From Terrihabitans soli (GTDB lineage: Bacteria; Pseudomonadota; Alphaproteobacteria; Rhizobiales; Methylopilaceae): a stretch of 64,000 nt of DNA. The translations under genes and the position numbers were made by a program. Below are positions 27,186 through 35,043 of this stretch, one piece after another. The DNA is taken from assembly GCF_014191545.1 (NCBI RefSeq), contig NZ_AP023361.1:1640501-1704500 (forward strand), written 5' to 3'. How positions within the stretch are numbered: the first letter of the stretch is position 1; the number at the start of each line of letters is the position of its first letter. The notes under the pieces were generated by a model. The model did not search any database. It had not been told where the DNA came from and worked only from the letters and a program-made list of their open reading frames with translations.

Positions 27186-27199
27186 TTGATCTAGATCAA
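27186..27199 (-). promoter_or_regulatory. FNR/FixK box upstream of the DUF3300 gene
   Basis: TTGATCTAGATCAA is a perfect consensus palindrome. Its centre is 68 bases before TTG 27124, so class II activation would place transcription start near 27151. The last bases also supply the TGA stop of the small membrane gene upstream. No convincing -10 was found at the expected place. Confidence 0.85.
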
Positions 27200-27450
27200 G
27201 AGATCGGCCCGCGATCGCGCGGGCCGATCAGCCGGCCGAGAACAAAAAATGCGACACATCCGATCCCAAGGATCGTGAAAGGCAGGATCGTCATGGCAAG
27301 GACGATGCGCCACTTCCAGGCGGTGAAATCTTCATAGAGATGCGGGAAATGATTGACGGCACTGACGCCGAAGGCAACGAGCCCCACGACCACGGCCATG
27401 CCGACAAAGGTTATGACGATATCGCGCCTTGAGCGTCTTATTCCGCGCAT
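27196..27450 (-). CDS. Small two-helix membrane protein
   Basis: 84 residues with a basic N-terminus (MRGIRRSRRD) and two hydrophobic helices (about 11-30 and 47-73), ending in a charged GPRDRGPIS tail. I use ATG 27450, with GAGGGAGG about seven bases upstream, instead of an upstream start at 27546. The family is not recognised. An identical FNR box lies 105 bases upstream and another overlaps its stop, so it is likely part of the same regulon. It could be an envelope or respiratory accessory protein. Confidence 0.65.
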   Translation of the reverse strand: MRGIRRSRRDIVITFVGMAVVVGLVAFGVSAVNHFPHLYEDFTAWKWRIVLAMTILPFTILGIGCVAFFVLGRLIGPRDRGPIS

Positions 27451-27554
27451 GCCGGGCCTCCCTCGGAGCCGCACCGGTTTCATTGCCGAGCTTGAACGAA
27501 ATGCCGCTCCGGCGCGGCCATTTCGGCAGTCTGGAACAATTCTCAACAGCGAAT

Positions 27555-27568
27555 TTGATCTAGATCAA
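27555..27568. promoter_or_regulatory. FNR/FixK box between the small membrane gene and the Crp/Fnr gene
   Basis: Second copy of TTGATCTAGATCAA. Leftwards, CAGACT at 27528-27533 sits where a class II -10 is expected (31 bases between centres), giving transcription start near 27520 and a leader of about 70 bases. Rightwards, the regulator's ATG is 220 bases away and no good -10 is evident, but self-control remains possible. Confidence 0.82.
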
Positions 27569-27663
27569 AAGGGAAGCTGATCGATGAAGGCCGTAATCCC
27601 CTTTAGGTGATAACGGCTTGGGGGGCGAAGCCTCGTTTGACTAAAATGAGTGAAGCGGAATTC

Positions 27664-27694
27664 GTTTGAAACGCACAATCTTCGGTTTTCAAAC
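27664..27694. repeat. Inverted repeat upstream of the regulator gene
   Basis: Arms GTTTGAAA (27664-27671) and TTTCAAAC (27687-27694), 15-base spacer, in the 220-base region before the Crp/Fnr gene. This may be an operator or leader hairpin. Confidence 0.4.
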
Positions 27695-27788
27695 TGCAAC
27701 ATTTCCCGTATAGGTAAGGTCGGAATTTGGAGCCTTTGCAGGCTCTTCGAACGCTGAAGTAGACGGTGCCTTTCGTTTGGAGGCGCGT

Positions 27789-28451
27789 ATGTCAGTTGCA
27801 TGCGATCAGGCAATCTCTGTTGCCGCCCGGTCTACGCGTTCGCTGGATTTAGTCGCCAGCGCGGTTCCCGGCATTCACGTCACCTATGCGGCAGGTGAAG
27901 AAATCCATGGCGAGGGCGAGCCGGCTATTTACGGCTATCGCATCATTTCCGGTGTCGTACGCACATTCCGTGTTCTTCCCGACGGACGCCGGCAGGTCGA
28001 GGGATTTCACTTCCACGGCGACGTTTTCAGCATGGAACTCGGCATAAACTACGAGCTTTCCGCCGAAGCCGTCGCCGACACGAAAATACTTGTCATGAAG
28101 CGCTCGCTGATCGACACGCTTTTGCAAAACGATCCGGCCGTCGCACGCGAACTTCTGATGTGGTCCTATCAGACGCTGGCGCGGGCGCGCGAACAGATGA
28201 TGCTGCTTGGCCGCAAGAGTGCTTCGGAGAAAGTTGCGTCCTTCCTTCTGCAATTGGAGATCAACCCGGGGGGAGAGGCCGTCGCGATACCTATGTGCCG
28301 GTCCGATATTGCCGATTATCTCGGCCTGACGGTCGAAACCGTCTCTCGCGTTCTGGCCCAGCTCGAGCGCACACATGCCATCGATCTTCCGTCCTCCCGC
28401 AAGATCCGGGTCAACAGCCGGGAGAAGCTCGCCGCACTGGCGGGTATGTAG
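27789..28451 (+). CDS. Crp/Fnr-family regulator, FixK-like
   Basis: 220 residues. The cyclic-nucleotide-binding-like domain lies at about 30-130, a long dimerisation helix at about 110-140 and a winged helix in the C-terminus. Its recognition segment, SDIADYLGLTVETVSRVLAQLE, has the Glu and Ser-Arg arrangement of FNR/FixK proteins that read TTGA half-sites. Only two cysteines (Cys5, and one near 168) are present, with no N-terminal cluster, so it should not sense oxygen directly and is FixK-like. The start is ATG 27789, after GGAGG. It stands among four FNR-type boxes and is the obvious candidate to bind them. Confidence 0.9.
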   Translation: MSVACDQAISVAARSTRSLDLVASAVPGIHVTYAAGEEIHGEGEPAIYGYRIISGVVRTFRVLPDGRRQVEGFHFHGDVFSMELGINYELSAEAVADTKILVMKRSLIDTLLQNDPAVARELLMWSYQTLARAREQMMLLGRKSASEKVASFLLQLEINPGGEAVAIPMCRSDIADYLGLTVETVSRVLAQLERTHAIDLPSSRKIRVNSREKLAALAGM

Positions 28452-28527
28452 CGGCGCGTATACAAATGGTGGAAGCCGCGCGGGAAACTTGGGCAAAACC
28501 CATGCACCGCGGGGTAGGGAGCGCGGG

Positions 28528-29709
28528 ATGGTCCGCAGGGGGATAGGGCCGCATATTCTGGTCGCCTGCGTGGTCGCAGCGCTTCCGGCGCTTGGCGGCT
28601 GCGCGTCCGGCCCGGTGCGCGAGGCGTTCAGCAAAGACGCGGCCGTCGCCGCGACATTCCCCGGCTATGAGAACATCCGTTATTGGGGCGATGAGGCGCC
28701 GCCCAATATGGAGGAACGCGCGAAGACGATCCGCGCAGCCTGGGATGCCAATGGCAGCAAAACCCGCTCGCTCAGCATTCTGGCGATCTCCGGCGGCGCG
28801 GAAGACGGCGCCTATGGCGCCGGGCTTCTCAATGGCTGGAGCGAAAAAGGCGATCGTCCGCAATTCGATATGGTCACCGGGATTTCGACAGGCGCGCTGG
28901 CCGCGCCTTTCGCCTTTATGGGTCCGGCTTACGACCGTCAGTTGATGGAGGTCTATACGAAGACCGACGCTTCCCAGGTCTTCAAGAAACGCGTCGTCGC
29001 CGGCCTGCTCGGCGGCGAGAGCCTGGCCGATACCGGCCCGCTGCTGAAGACGATCCAGCGTTATGCCAATGCGGATCTGCTCGCCGCCATCGGCGAAGAA
29101 CACCGCAAGGGAAGGCGGCTGCTGATCGGTACGACGAATATCGATCTCGGCCGGCCGGTGATCTGGGATATCGGCGCAATTGCCAATAGCGGATTGCCGA
29201 ACCGCGTCGAACTCTTCCAGAAAATCCTTCTTGCGTCGGCGGCGATCCCCGGAATGTTTCCGCCGGTCAAATTCGAGACGGTCGCCGACGGCAGGAAGGT
29301 CACCGAACTTCACGTCGACGGCGGTGTCGTCAATCAGGTCTTCGCCTATCCGCCGGAGCTTGGCCTTTCGCGCTTCATCCACGGCCGCAAGGTCAATCTC
29401 TATGTGATCCGCAATTCGAAGGAGAAGCCGGATTTCCAGATAACGAAGGCAAGCGCCCTTGCGTTGGGCAGCCGCTCGACCTCGGTCCTGATCCGTACGC
29501 AAGGCGTCGGCGATCTTTACCGCATCTACGCCACATCGAAACGCGACGGCCTGAACTTCCAGCTCGTTCTGATTCCGGCAGAATTCAGCCACAAGCTCGA
29601 ACAGCCTTTCGACACCGCCTATATGGGCGCGCTCTATCGCTTCGGGCTCGATCGGGGCCGTACCGGCATACCGTGGCAAAGCACGCCGCCCGGGATGGGC
29701 AGATCCTGA
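28528..29709 (+). CDS. Patatin-like phospholipase lipoprotein
   Basis: 393 residues with a lipoprotein signal (LPALGGC, Cys near 26). The patatin fold is shown by the oxyanion segment ISGGAEDGAYGAGLLNG, nucleophile elbow GISTG and the catalytic Asp in VDGGV. It lies 76 bases after the regulator gene on the same strand, and 12 bases before the next gene. A periplasmic or outer-membrane acyl hydrolase acting on membrane lipids is likely; the substrate is unknown. The ATG at 28528 is preceded by AGGGAG. Confidence 0.85.
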   Translation: MVRRGIGPHILVACVVAALPALGGCASGPVREAFSKDAAVAATFPGYENIRYWGDEAPPNMEERAKTIRAAWDANGSKTRSLSILAISGGAEDGAYGAGLLNGWSEKGDRPQFDMVTGISTGALAAPFAFMGPAYDRQLMEVYTKTDASQVFKKRVVAGLLGGESLADTGPLLKTIQRYANADLLAAIGEEHRKGRRLLIGTTNIDLGRPVIWDIGAIANSGLPNRVELFQKILLASAAIPGMFPPVKFETVADGRKVTELHVDGGVVNQVFAYPPELGLSRFIHGRKVNLYVIRNSKEKPDFQITKASALALGSRSTSVLIRTQGVGDLYRIYATSKRDGLNFQLVLIPAEFSHKLEQPFDTAYMGALYRFGLDRGRTGIPWQSTPPGMGRS

Positions 29710-29721
29710 GGACCGGAGAGC

Positions 29722-30228
29722 ATGGCGAAAGGCAAAGCCCGCAAAAGCGCGGTCCGCTCCGGCAAAGCCGATACGTCCGATCAACGCGCTCGCGAGCGGG
29801 CGATCTACGCTTCGGCGTCTGTCATCATGCTCATTGCTGCGGCCGCGACCTTCTGGAAGGGCCGTACCGTCTACCGGCATATCTATATGCACCAGACGGG
29901 GGCCTCGCTGGAGGATCTCATCGTCATTCTTGTGTCGATCTCGGTGATCCAGATTGCCTTCTGGTCGGTGCTGGATGCACCGCCGCCTTTCGCCATCCGC
30001 AAGAACGTCTTCTTCGCCAGCTTCGTGCTCTTCTTAAGCCGCATTAGCTTTATGCTCGCGGGCGCCTTGTTCTCGATTGTCGTGCTTGTGCGGTTCGAGG
30101 AACTCGATATCCGCCCCCGCGCGCTCCTTGTTTTCGTCGCAGTCCTTTTCACGATCTACTGTTTTTCGAAATGGATCGAGCGGCTGGGCCATGCCCTCGA
30201 GCACGGTTCCGACGGCCATACGGGCTGA
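29722..30228 (+). CDS. Hypothetical four-helix membrane protein
   Basis: 168 residues with a basic N-terminus (MAKGKARKSAVRSGK) and hydrophobic segments at about 28-45, 62-80, 92-115 and 128-143. I do not recognise a family. It is 12 bases after the patatin-like gene and preceded by GGAGA, so co-transcribed with it. The overall form suggests a small inner-membrane protein, possibly a partner of the lipase, which is inference. Confidence 0.6.
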   Translation: MAKGKARKSAVRSGKADTSDQRARERAIYASASVIMLIAAAATFWKGRTVYRHIYMHQTGASLEDLIVILVSISVIQIAFWSVLDAPPPFAIRKNVFFASFVLFLSRISFMLAGALFSIVVLVRFEELDIRPRALLVFVAVLFTIYCFSKWIERLGHALEHGSDGHTG

Positions 30229-30255
30229 CGCCGTCAATACCGCCACTTGCAACTT

Positions 30256-30296
30256 TTGATCTAGATCAAAAACACCCCGCACAGCGCCTCTAGGGT
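30256..30296 (+). promoter_or_regulatory. FNR/FixK-dependent class II promoter of the decarboxylase operon
   Basis: The third copy of TTGATCTAGATCAA (30256-30269) is followed by TAGGGT at 30291-30296. Centre-to-centre spacing is 31 bases, exactly the class II arrangement (site at -41.5, -10 hexamer), predicting transcription start near 30304 and a leader of about 178 bases. Confidence 0.75.
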
Positions 30297-30481
30297 CCTC
30301 AGGTCACGTGGTGGCCCGAACCCATGTCGCGAATTTTATTCAAGCACTTGGCGCCCTCTCACCGCAGCAGCCCGCTGGCTGAAAGCTGTTTCCGGCCGCG
30401 CGTGAATTTCCTTTCCCGATGGCCAAGCGCGCGCCTCTGCGCCGCCTGCGCCTTTCCCGAAACCGAAAAGGGGACCTTGCG

Positions 30482-33217
30482 ATGACTCAGACAAGCCGTG
30501 CGCCTGCGCGCATCGACCGGTTCTTCTCCATGCCATCGGCGCGCGCAGACAGCTGGCGCGATCTCGTCGGCCTCGCGCAACGCTGGGAAACAGGGAAGGG
30601 CGACCGCAAGGCGGTCGAGGCCGCTCTCGGCGAACTTGCAGTGATGGAGGAATTTCACGCCTATCCCGGCATCCGCCTGATGTCGGCGCTCCGGGACAGA
30701 CTGGCGGCCGATGCCGCGCAAGGCTTCACATCGCTCGCGCGCAATATTTCCTCGGCGATTATCACGCGCGACTACAAGCACGACCCTGCCGAATGGGAGA
30801 CATCGGAGGATGTGGCGAACACGCCCGCCGACCGCCTGCCGCCCACCCTCGGTCGCGGCGAGGCACATCGCCCATATTTCGAAGTTCTCGTTGTCTCGCC
30901 GGCACCCGCGGCGCGCTGGCAGCATATGGCCGGCGAGTTCCGCCGCCTGCGCCGTCCGGAAGACGAATTCATCTACGAGCCGGTGTTTGTCGGAAGCCTC
31001 GAAGACGCCGTCTGCGCGGCCATCGTCAATCCCGACCTTGCAGCCGTCATCATCTATGACGGTTTCGGTCAGCGCTCGCGCCATGACGCGCCCGTTCTGC
31101 GCAGCGTGCTGGAGGCAACCGGGCTTGCGGCCGCCGCCGACGAGCGGGGAGAACTGTCACTGTTTCTTGCCGACGGCATCAAGAGCATAAGGCCGGAACT
31201 TGATATCTATCTTCTGTCGGACCGTGCGGTTGAAAAGACGGCCGGCGATGTGCGGGCGAGCGCCATCCGCCGCGTCTTCTACCAAATAGAAGAGCCGCTC
31301 GAACTGCACCTTTCGGTTCTTGAGGGAGTCCGCGCCCGTTACGAGACGCCGTTCTTCGACAATCTGAAGCGCTATGCGCGACGTCCGGTCGGTACATTCC
31401 ACGCTCTGCCGATCGCGCGCGGCAAGTCGGTTTTCAAATCCGACTGGATCCGCGATATGGGAGAGTTCTACGGCATCAACCTGTTCCTGGCCGAAAGCTC
31501 GGCCACGACCGGCGGTCTCGATAGTCTTCTCGAGCCGACCGGCAACATTAAAAAAGCGCAGGAGATGGCGGCACGCGCGTTCGGCGCCGACCATGTCTTC
31601 TTCGTCACCAACGGAACCTCAACCAGCAACAAGATGGTGCATCAGGCGCTGGTCGCGCCGGGCGACATCGTCATCCTCGACCGCAACTGCCACAAATCGC
31701 ACCATTACGGCCTCGTGCTCGCCGGCGGTCAGCCGCTTTACGTCGATGCATTCCCGATGACGGAATATTCGATGTATGGCGCGGTGCCGCTGAAAACGAT
31801 CAAATCCGCGCTGCTCGATCTGAAGGAGGAGGGGCGGCTCGACAAGCTGCGCATCGTCGATCTCACCAACTGCACATTCGACGGCCACATCTACAATACG
31901 CGCCGCGTGATGGAAGAATGCCTCGCCATCAAGCCTGATGTCGTTTTCCTGTGGGACGAGGCCTGGTTTGCCTTTGCGCGCTGGTCGCCTTTCCTGCGCC
32001 CGCGCACCGCCATGGGCGGCGCAGAGGCCATCGAGAAATGGCTGCGCGATCCCGCCTCGCTTCAGGCCTATGAGAAGCAGCAGAAGGAGCTCGGCGACAA
32101 GCCGTCGCGCGAGAAGCTTCTCGCCACACGGCTTATCCCGGATCCGAGGAAGGTTCGCCTGCGGGTCTATCAGACGAACTCGACCCATAAATCCATGTCG
32201 GCGATCCGGCAGGGCTCGATGGTCCTCGTCAAGGATGTCGATTTTCATAACGTCGAAGCGCAGTTCCACGAAGCCATCTTCACACACGCCTCGACCAGCC
32301 CGAACCAGCAGCTCATCGCCAGCCTTGATGTCGCGCGCCGGCAAATGGAGCTTGAGGGCTACGGCCTGGTTCAGAACGCCATCGAGATCGCGCTCGATAT
32401 CAGACGCGAGGTCAACAGCCATCCGGTGATCTCGCGCTATTTCAAAGTTCTCGGCGCGCCCGAAATGGTGCCGGCCGAGTACAGATCGGCGGGCTTTGTC
32501 GACGCGCTGACTCCCGGCACCACCTGGGGCGACTTCCTGAGAAGCGCGCGTGAGGACGAGTTCTGCCTCGATTTCACCCGCATGACGGTTGTCTGCGGCA
32601 GCGCCGGGTTCGACGGCACCCAGTTCAAGGGGCTGCTCGCCGACAAATACAGCATCCAGCTCAACAAGACGTCGCGCAACAGCGTCCTGCTGCAGTCGAA
32701 CATCAACAACACCCGCAGCGATGTCGCGCATCTGATCCGCGTACTGCTCGAAATCAGCACCGATATCGAAGACCGGCTTGCCAATGGCGGCGAAGCCGCG
32801 CGGCAGGCTTTCGCCGCAAGGGTCAAGTCGCTGATGACCGATGTTCCGGACCTTCCGAACTTCAGCCATTTCCACGAGAGCTTCCGCAAGGATGCCGGAA
32901 AGAAGACGGCGGAAGGCGATATGCGGACCGCATTTTACGGCGCCTACAAAGCCGAGTTCTGTGAATACATCCCGCTGAGAAGTCCGGATATCGACCGGCG
33001 TCTCAAGGAGGGCCCCGATATGGTGTCGGCGAATTTCGTTATCCCGTATCCGCCTGGCTTCCCGATCATGGTTCCGGGGCAGGTGATCACGAAAGAAACC
33101 ATCGATTTCATGCGCAAACTCGATGTGAAGGAAATCCACGGCTACGAGAGCGCGCGCGGCCTGAAACTACTCAAGGCAGACACGCCGGCCGCCAAAGCGC
33201 GCCGCACCGCAGCGTAA
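30482..33217 (+). CDS. Long Orn/Lys/Arg-type PLP decarboxylase
   Basis: 911-residue PLP enzyme of the Orn/Lys/Arg decarboxylase (AspC-like fold I) class, about 150-200 residues longer than SpeF, CadA or AdiA. The catalytic core is clear: VTNGTSTSNKMV, RNCHKSHHYG, FLWDEAWFAF (Asp) and the PLP-binding Lys570 in NSTHKSMSAI. A long N-terminal region (1 to about 300) precedes the core and contains a helical unit and a wing/REC-like domain. The C-terminus has the PGFPIMVPGQ motif. Such enzymes use up a cytoplasmic proton. The substrate cannot be assigned. It is followed after 14 bases by aspT, suggesting a substrate:product exchange cycle. Confidence 0.85.
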   Translation: MTQTSRAPARIDRFFSMPSARADSWRDLVGLAQRWETGKGDRKAVEAALGELAVMEEFHAYPGIRLMSALRDRLAADAAQGFTSLARNISSAIITRDYKHDPAEWETSEDVANTPADRLPPTLGRGEAHRPYFEVLVVSPAPAARWQHMAGEFRRLRRPEDEFIYEPVFVGSLEDAVCAAIVNPDLAAVIIYDGFGQRSRHDAPVLRSVLEATGLAAAADERGELSLFLADGIKSIRPELDIYLLSDRAVEKTAGDVRASAIRRVFYQIEEPLELHLSVLEGVRARYETPFFDNLKRYARRPVGTFHALPIARGKSVFKSDWIRDMGEFYGINLFLAESSATTGGLDSLLEPTGNIKKAQEMAARAFGADHVFFVTNGTSTSNKMVHQALVAPGDIVILDRNCHKSHHYGLVLAGGQPLYVDAFPMTEYSMYGAVPLKTIKSALLDLKEEGRLDKLRIVDLTNCTFDGHIYNTRRVMEECLAIKPDVVFLWDEAWFAFARWSPFLRPRTAMGGAEAIEKWLRDPASLQAYEKQQKELGDKPSREKLLATRLIPDPRKVRLRVYQTNSTHKSMSAIRQGSMVLVKDVDFHNVEAQFHEAIFTHASTSPNQQLIASLDVARRQMELEGYGLVQNAIEIALDIRREVNSHPVISRYFKVLGAPEMVPAEYRSAGFVDALTPGTTWGDFLRSAREDEFCLDFTRMTVVCGSAGFDGTQFKGLLADKYSIQLNKTSRNSVLLQSNINNTRSDVAHLIRVLLEISTDIEDRLANGGEAARQAFAARVKSLMTDVPDLPNFSHFHESFRKDAGKKTAEGDMRTAFYGAYKAEFCEYIPLRSPDIDRRLKEGPDMVSANFVIPYPPGFPIMVPGQVITKETIDFMRKLDVKEIHGYESARGLKLLKADTPAAKARRTAA

Positions 33218-33231
33218 AGGGGGACACGACC

Positions 33232-34932
33232 ATGCAAGCGATTTTCGATTTTCTGGCGGCAAATCCATACGTACTGCTCTTTGTGACCGTGGGCCTCTCG
33301 GTTTGGGTTGGACGCTTCACAGTTGCCGGCTACGGTTTGGGCATGGTCGCCGCGGCGATCGTGGTCGGCGCCGGCCTTTCGGTCTGGGCGTCGACCTACA
33401 GCGTGAAGCTCGAACTCAATAATTTCACGCGACTCCTGTTCTACTACCTCTTTATGTACGGTGTCGGACTGCGCGTCGGTCCGTCTTTCGTGAACAGTCT
33501 CGGCGGCGACGGCTTGCGTTTCACTTTCCTGGCATTCGTGGCCGCCGGACTGGGTCTGGCGCTCTGTGTTGCCGGCACGATATTCTTCGATCTCCCTGTT
33601 GGTGCCGCAGGCGGCATCCTGGCCGGCTCGCAGACCATGTCGGCGGCCATTGGCTCGGCCGAACAAGCGGTGTCTGATGGCATCGTAACCTTGCCGCCTG
33701 GAACGACGGCCGAACAGGTCACCGCCATGATCGCGCTGTCCTACGGCATCACCTATATCTGGGGCACGGTCGGCATCATCCTGATCGTTAAATATCTGCC
33801 GAAATGGTGGGGTATCGACGCCCGTAAGACTGCGGCGGAATATGAGAAGAAGCATGGCGTCGCCAGCGGCGACACCGCCAATCTCTCCGGCTGGACGCCG
33901 GGCGCTCTCCGTGCCTACAAACTGGAAAACAAGTCGTGGTCCGGCAAGACCATTCGCGACATGCTGCACGCAAATCCGGAATATCGGGTTGTCAATATCG
34001 TGCGTGACGGCAAAGCCTACGGCGCTGACGAAGATATGCCGCTCAAGCTTGGCGATATCATCGCCCTTGGCGGCGCTCGCGCGGCCATGACGGAGAAGAT
34101 GGGCCTGATCGGCGCGGAAGTCGCCGATAAGACGGCCCTGGATCTGCCGCTCGATCGGGCCGAAATCCTCGTTACCAACAAGGAAATCCTCAAGCAGACG
34201 CGCGAGGAATGGCGCGCTCTTCCCGGCGCCGATCAGATACAGGTCGTCGGCCTCGAACGTTCCGGCGTGCCGATCCCGATCGGCACCAATACAAAGCTGC
34301 AACGCATGGACATCGTGACGGTCGTCGGCCTCAAAGGCGCTGTCACGAGCATCGGCAACGCATTCGGCCGGGTCATCCGCCCGTCGACGGCCACCGATCT
34401 TCTGACTTTGTCGTTGGGCATGATTCTGGGCTTCCTCATCGGCAAGATCCAGTTTCCGGCCTTCGGCGCCAGTGTCGGCCTCGGCAATGCCGGCGGCCTT
34501 CTGGTCGCGGGCGTGATCGTGTCGTCGATCTCCTCGCGGCTGCGTTTCTTCGGCAATACGCCGGCGGCTGCCCGCAACGTGCTCGAGGATCTCGGCCTCA
34601 TCGTTTTCATCGCCATCGTCGGAATCAATGCCGGCAATTCGCTGCTCACACAGCTGACCGGCGACGTTGCGCTGAAGATTTTCATCGTCGGCTTCATCGC
34701 CTGCACGATCCCGCCCTTCGTCGTCTGGGCGATCGGCCTGTACATGTTCAGAACCAACCCCGCGATCCTCATGGGGGCCGTAGCTGGCGCCCGCAGCCAT
34801 AGCGGCCCATGCCGCGAGGCGGCAGTGGAGATCCAGTCGAACGTTCCATGGATCGGCTTCCCGGTCGCCTACGCAGTCTCCGGCGTGTTGCTTACGGTGT
34901 TCGGTTACATCGCCATGGCCTTGGCGCATTGA
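33232..34932 (+). CDS. aspT: AspT-family aspartate:alanine-type exchanger
   Basis: 566 residues, of the AspT/YidE (AAEx) family. Two clusters of membrane helices (about 1-180 and 385-566) flank a central cytoplasmic pair of RCK_C/TrkA_C-type domains (about 205-375). Typical blocks are GLSVWVGRFTVAGYGLG near the N-terminus, GILAGSQTMSAAIGSAEQA, and a repeat of the fold at the C-terminus. AspT exchanges aspartate for alanine in Tetragenococcus and generates a proton motive force. Here it is coupled to a decarboxylase of the basic-amino-acid class, so its real substrates may differ. A strong terminator follows. Confidence 0.88.
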   Translation: MQAIFDFLAANPYVLLFVTVGLSVWVGRFTVAGYGLGMVAAAIVVGAGLSVWASTYSVKLELNNFTRLLFYYLFMYGVGLRVGPSFVNSLGGDGLRFTFLAFVAAGLGLALCVAGTIFFDLPVGAAGGILAGSQTMSAAIGSAEQAVSDGIVTLPPGTTAEQVTAMIALSYGITYIWGTVGIILIVKYLPKWWGIDARKTAAEYEKKHGVASGDTANLSGWTPGALRAYKLENKSWSGKTIRDMLHANPEYRVVNIVRDGKAYGADEDMPLKLGDIIALGGARAAMTEKMGLIGAEVADKTALDLPLDRAEILVTNKEILKQTREEWRALPGADQIQVVGLERSGVPIPIGTNTKLQRMDIVTVVGLKGAVTSIGNAFGRVIRPSTATDLLTLSLGMILGFLIGKIQFPAFGASVGLGNAGGLLVAGVIVSSISSRLRFFGNTPAAARNVLEDLGLIVFIAIVGINAGNSLLTQLTGDVALKIFIVGFIACTIPPFVVWAIGLYMFRTNPAILMGAVAGARSHSGPCREAAVEIQSNVPWIGFPVAYAVSGVLLTVFGYIAMALAH

Positions 34933-34975
34933 GAGGAACGTAAGCGTACAGGGAGCAGGCACGCTCCCATTGCGG

Positions 34976-35030
34976 TCATCGTGCCGGTGAGGCGTTTCCC
35001 TCCCGGCCCACCGGCACGATGATATTTTTT
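34976..35030 (+). terminator. Strong terminator or attenuator before gltS
   Basis: Perfect 14-bp stem TCATCGTGCCGGTG (34976-34989) / CACCGGCACGATGA (35009-35022), followed by TATTTTTT. The T-run ends 13 bases before the gltS ATG, unusually close, so this may be an attenuator or partial terminator rather than a simple operon end. Confidence 0.85.
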
Positions 35031-35043
35031 CGCGGGATCGCCG

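Noticed and set aside
31619-33139. Minus-strand open frame (506 aa) opposite the decarboxylase
   Set aside because: Shadow of the decarboxylase core; composition typical of antisense reading.
33142-34962. Minus-strand open frame (606 aa) opposite aspT
   Set aside because: Antisense shadow of a recognisable transporter gene, with no family motifs.
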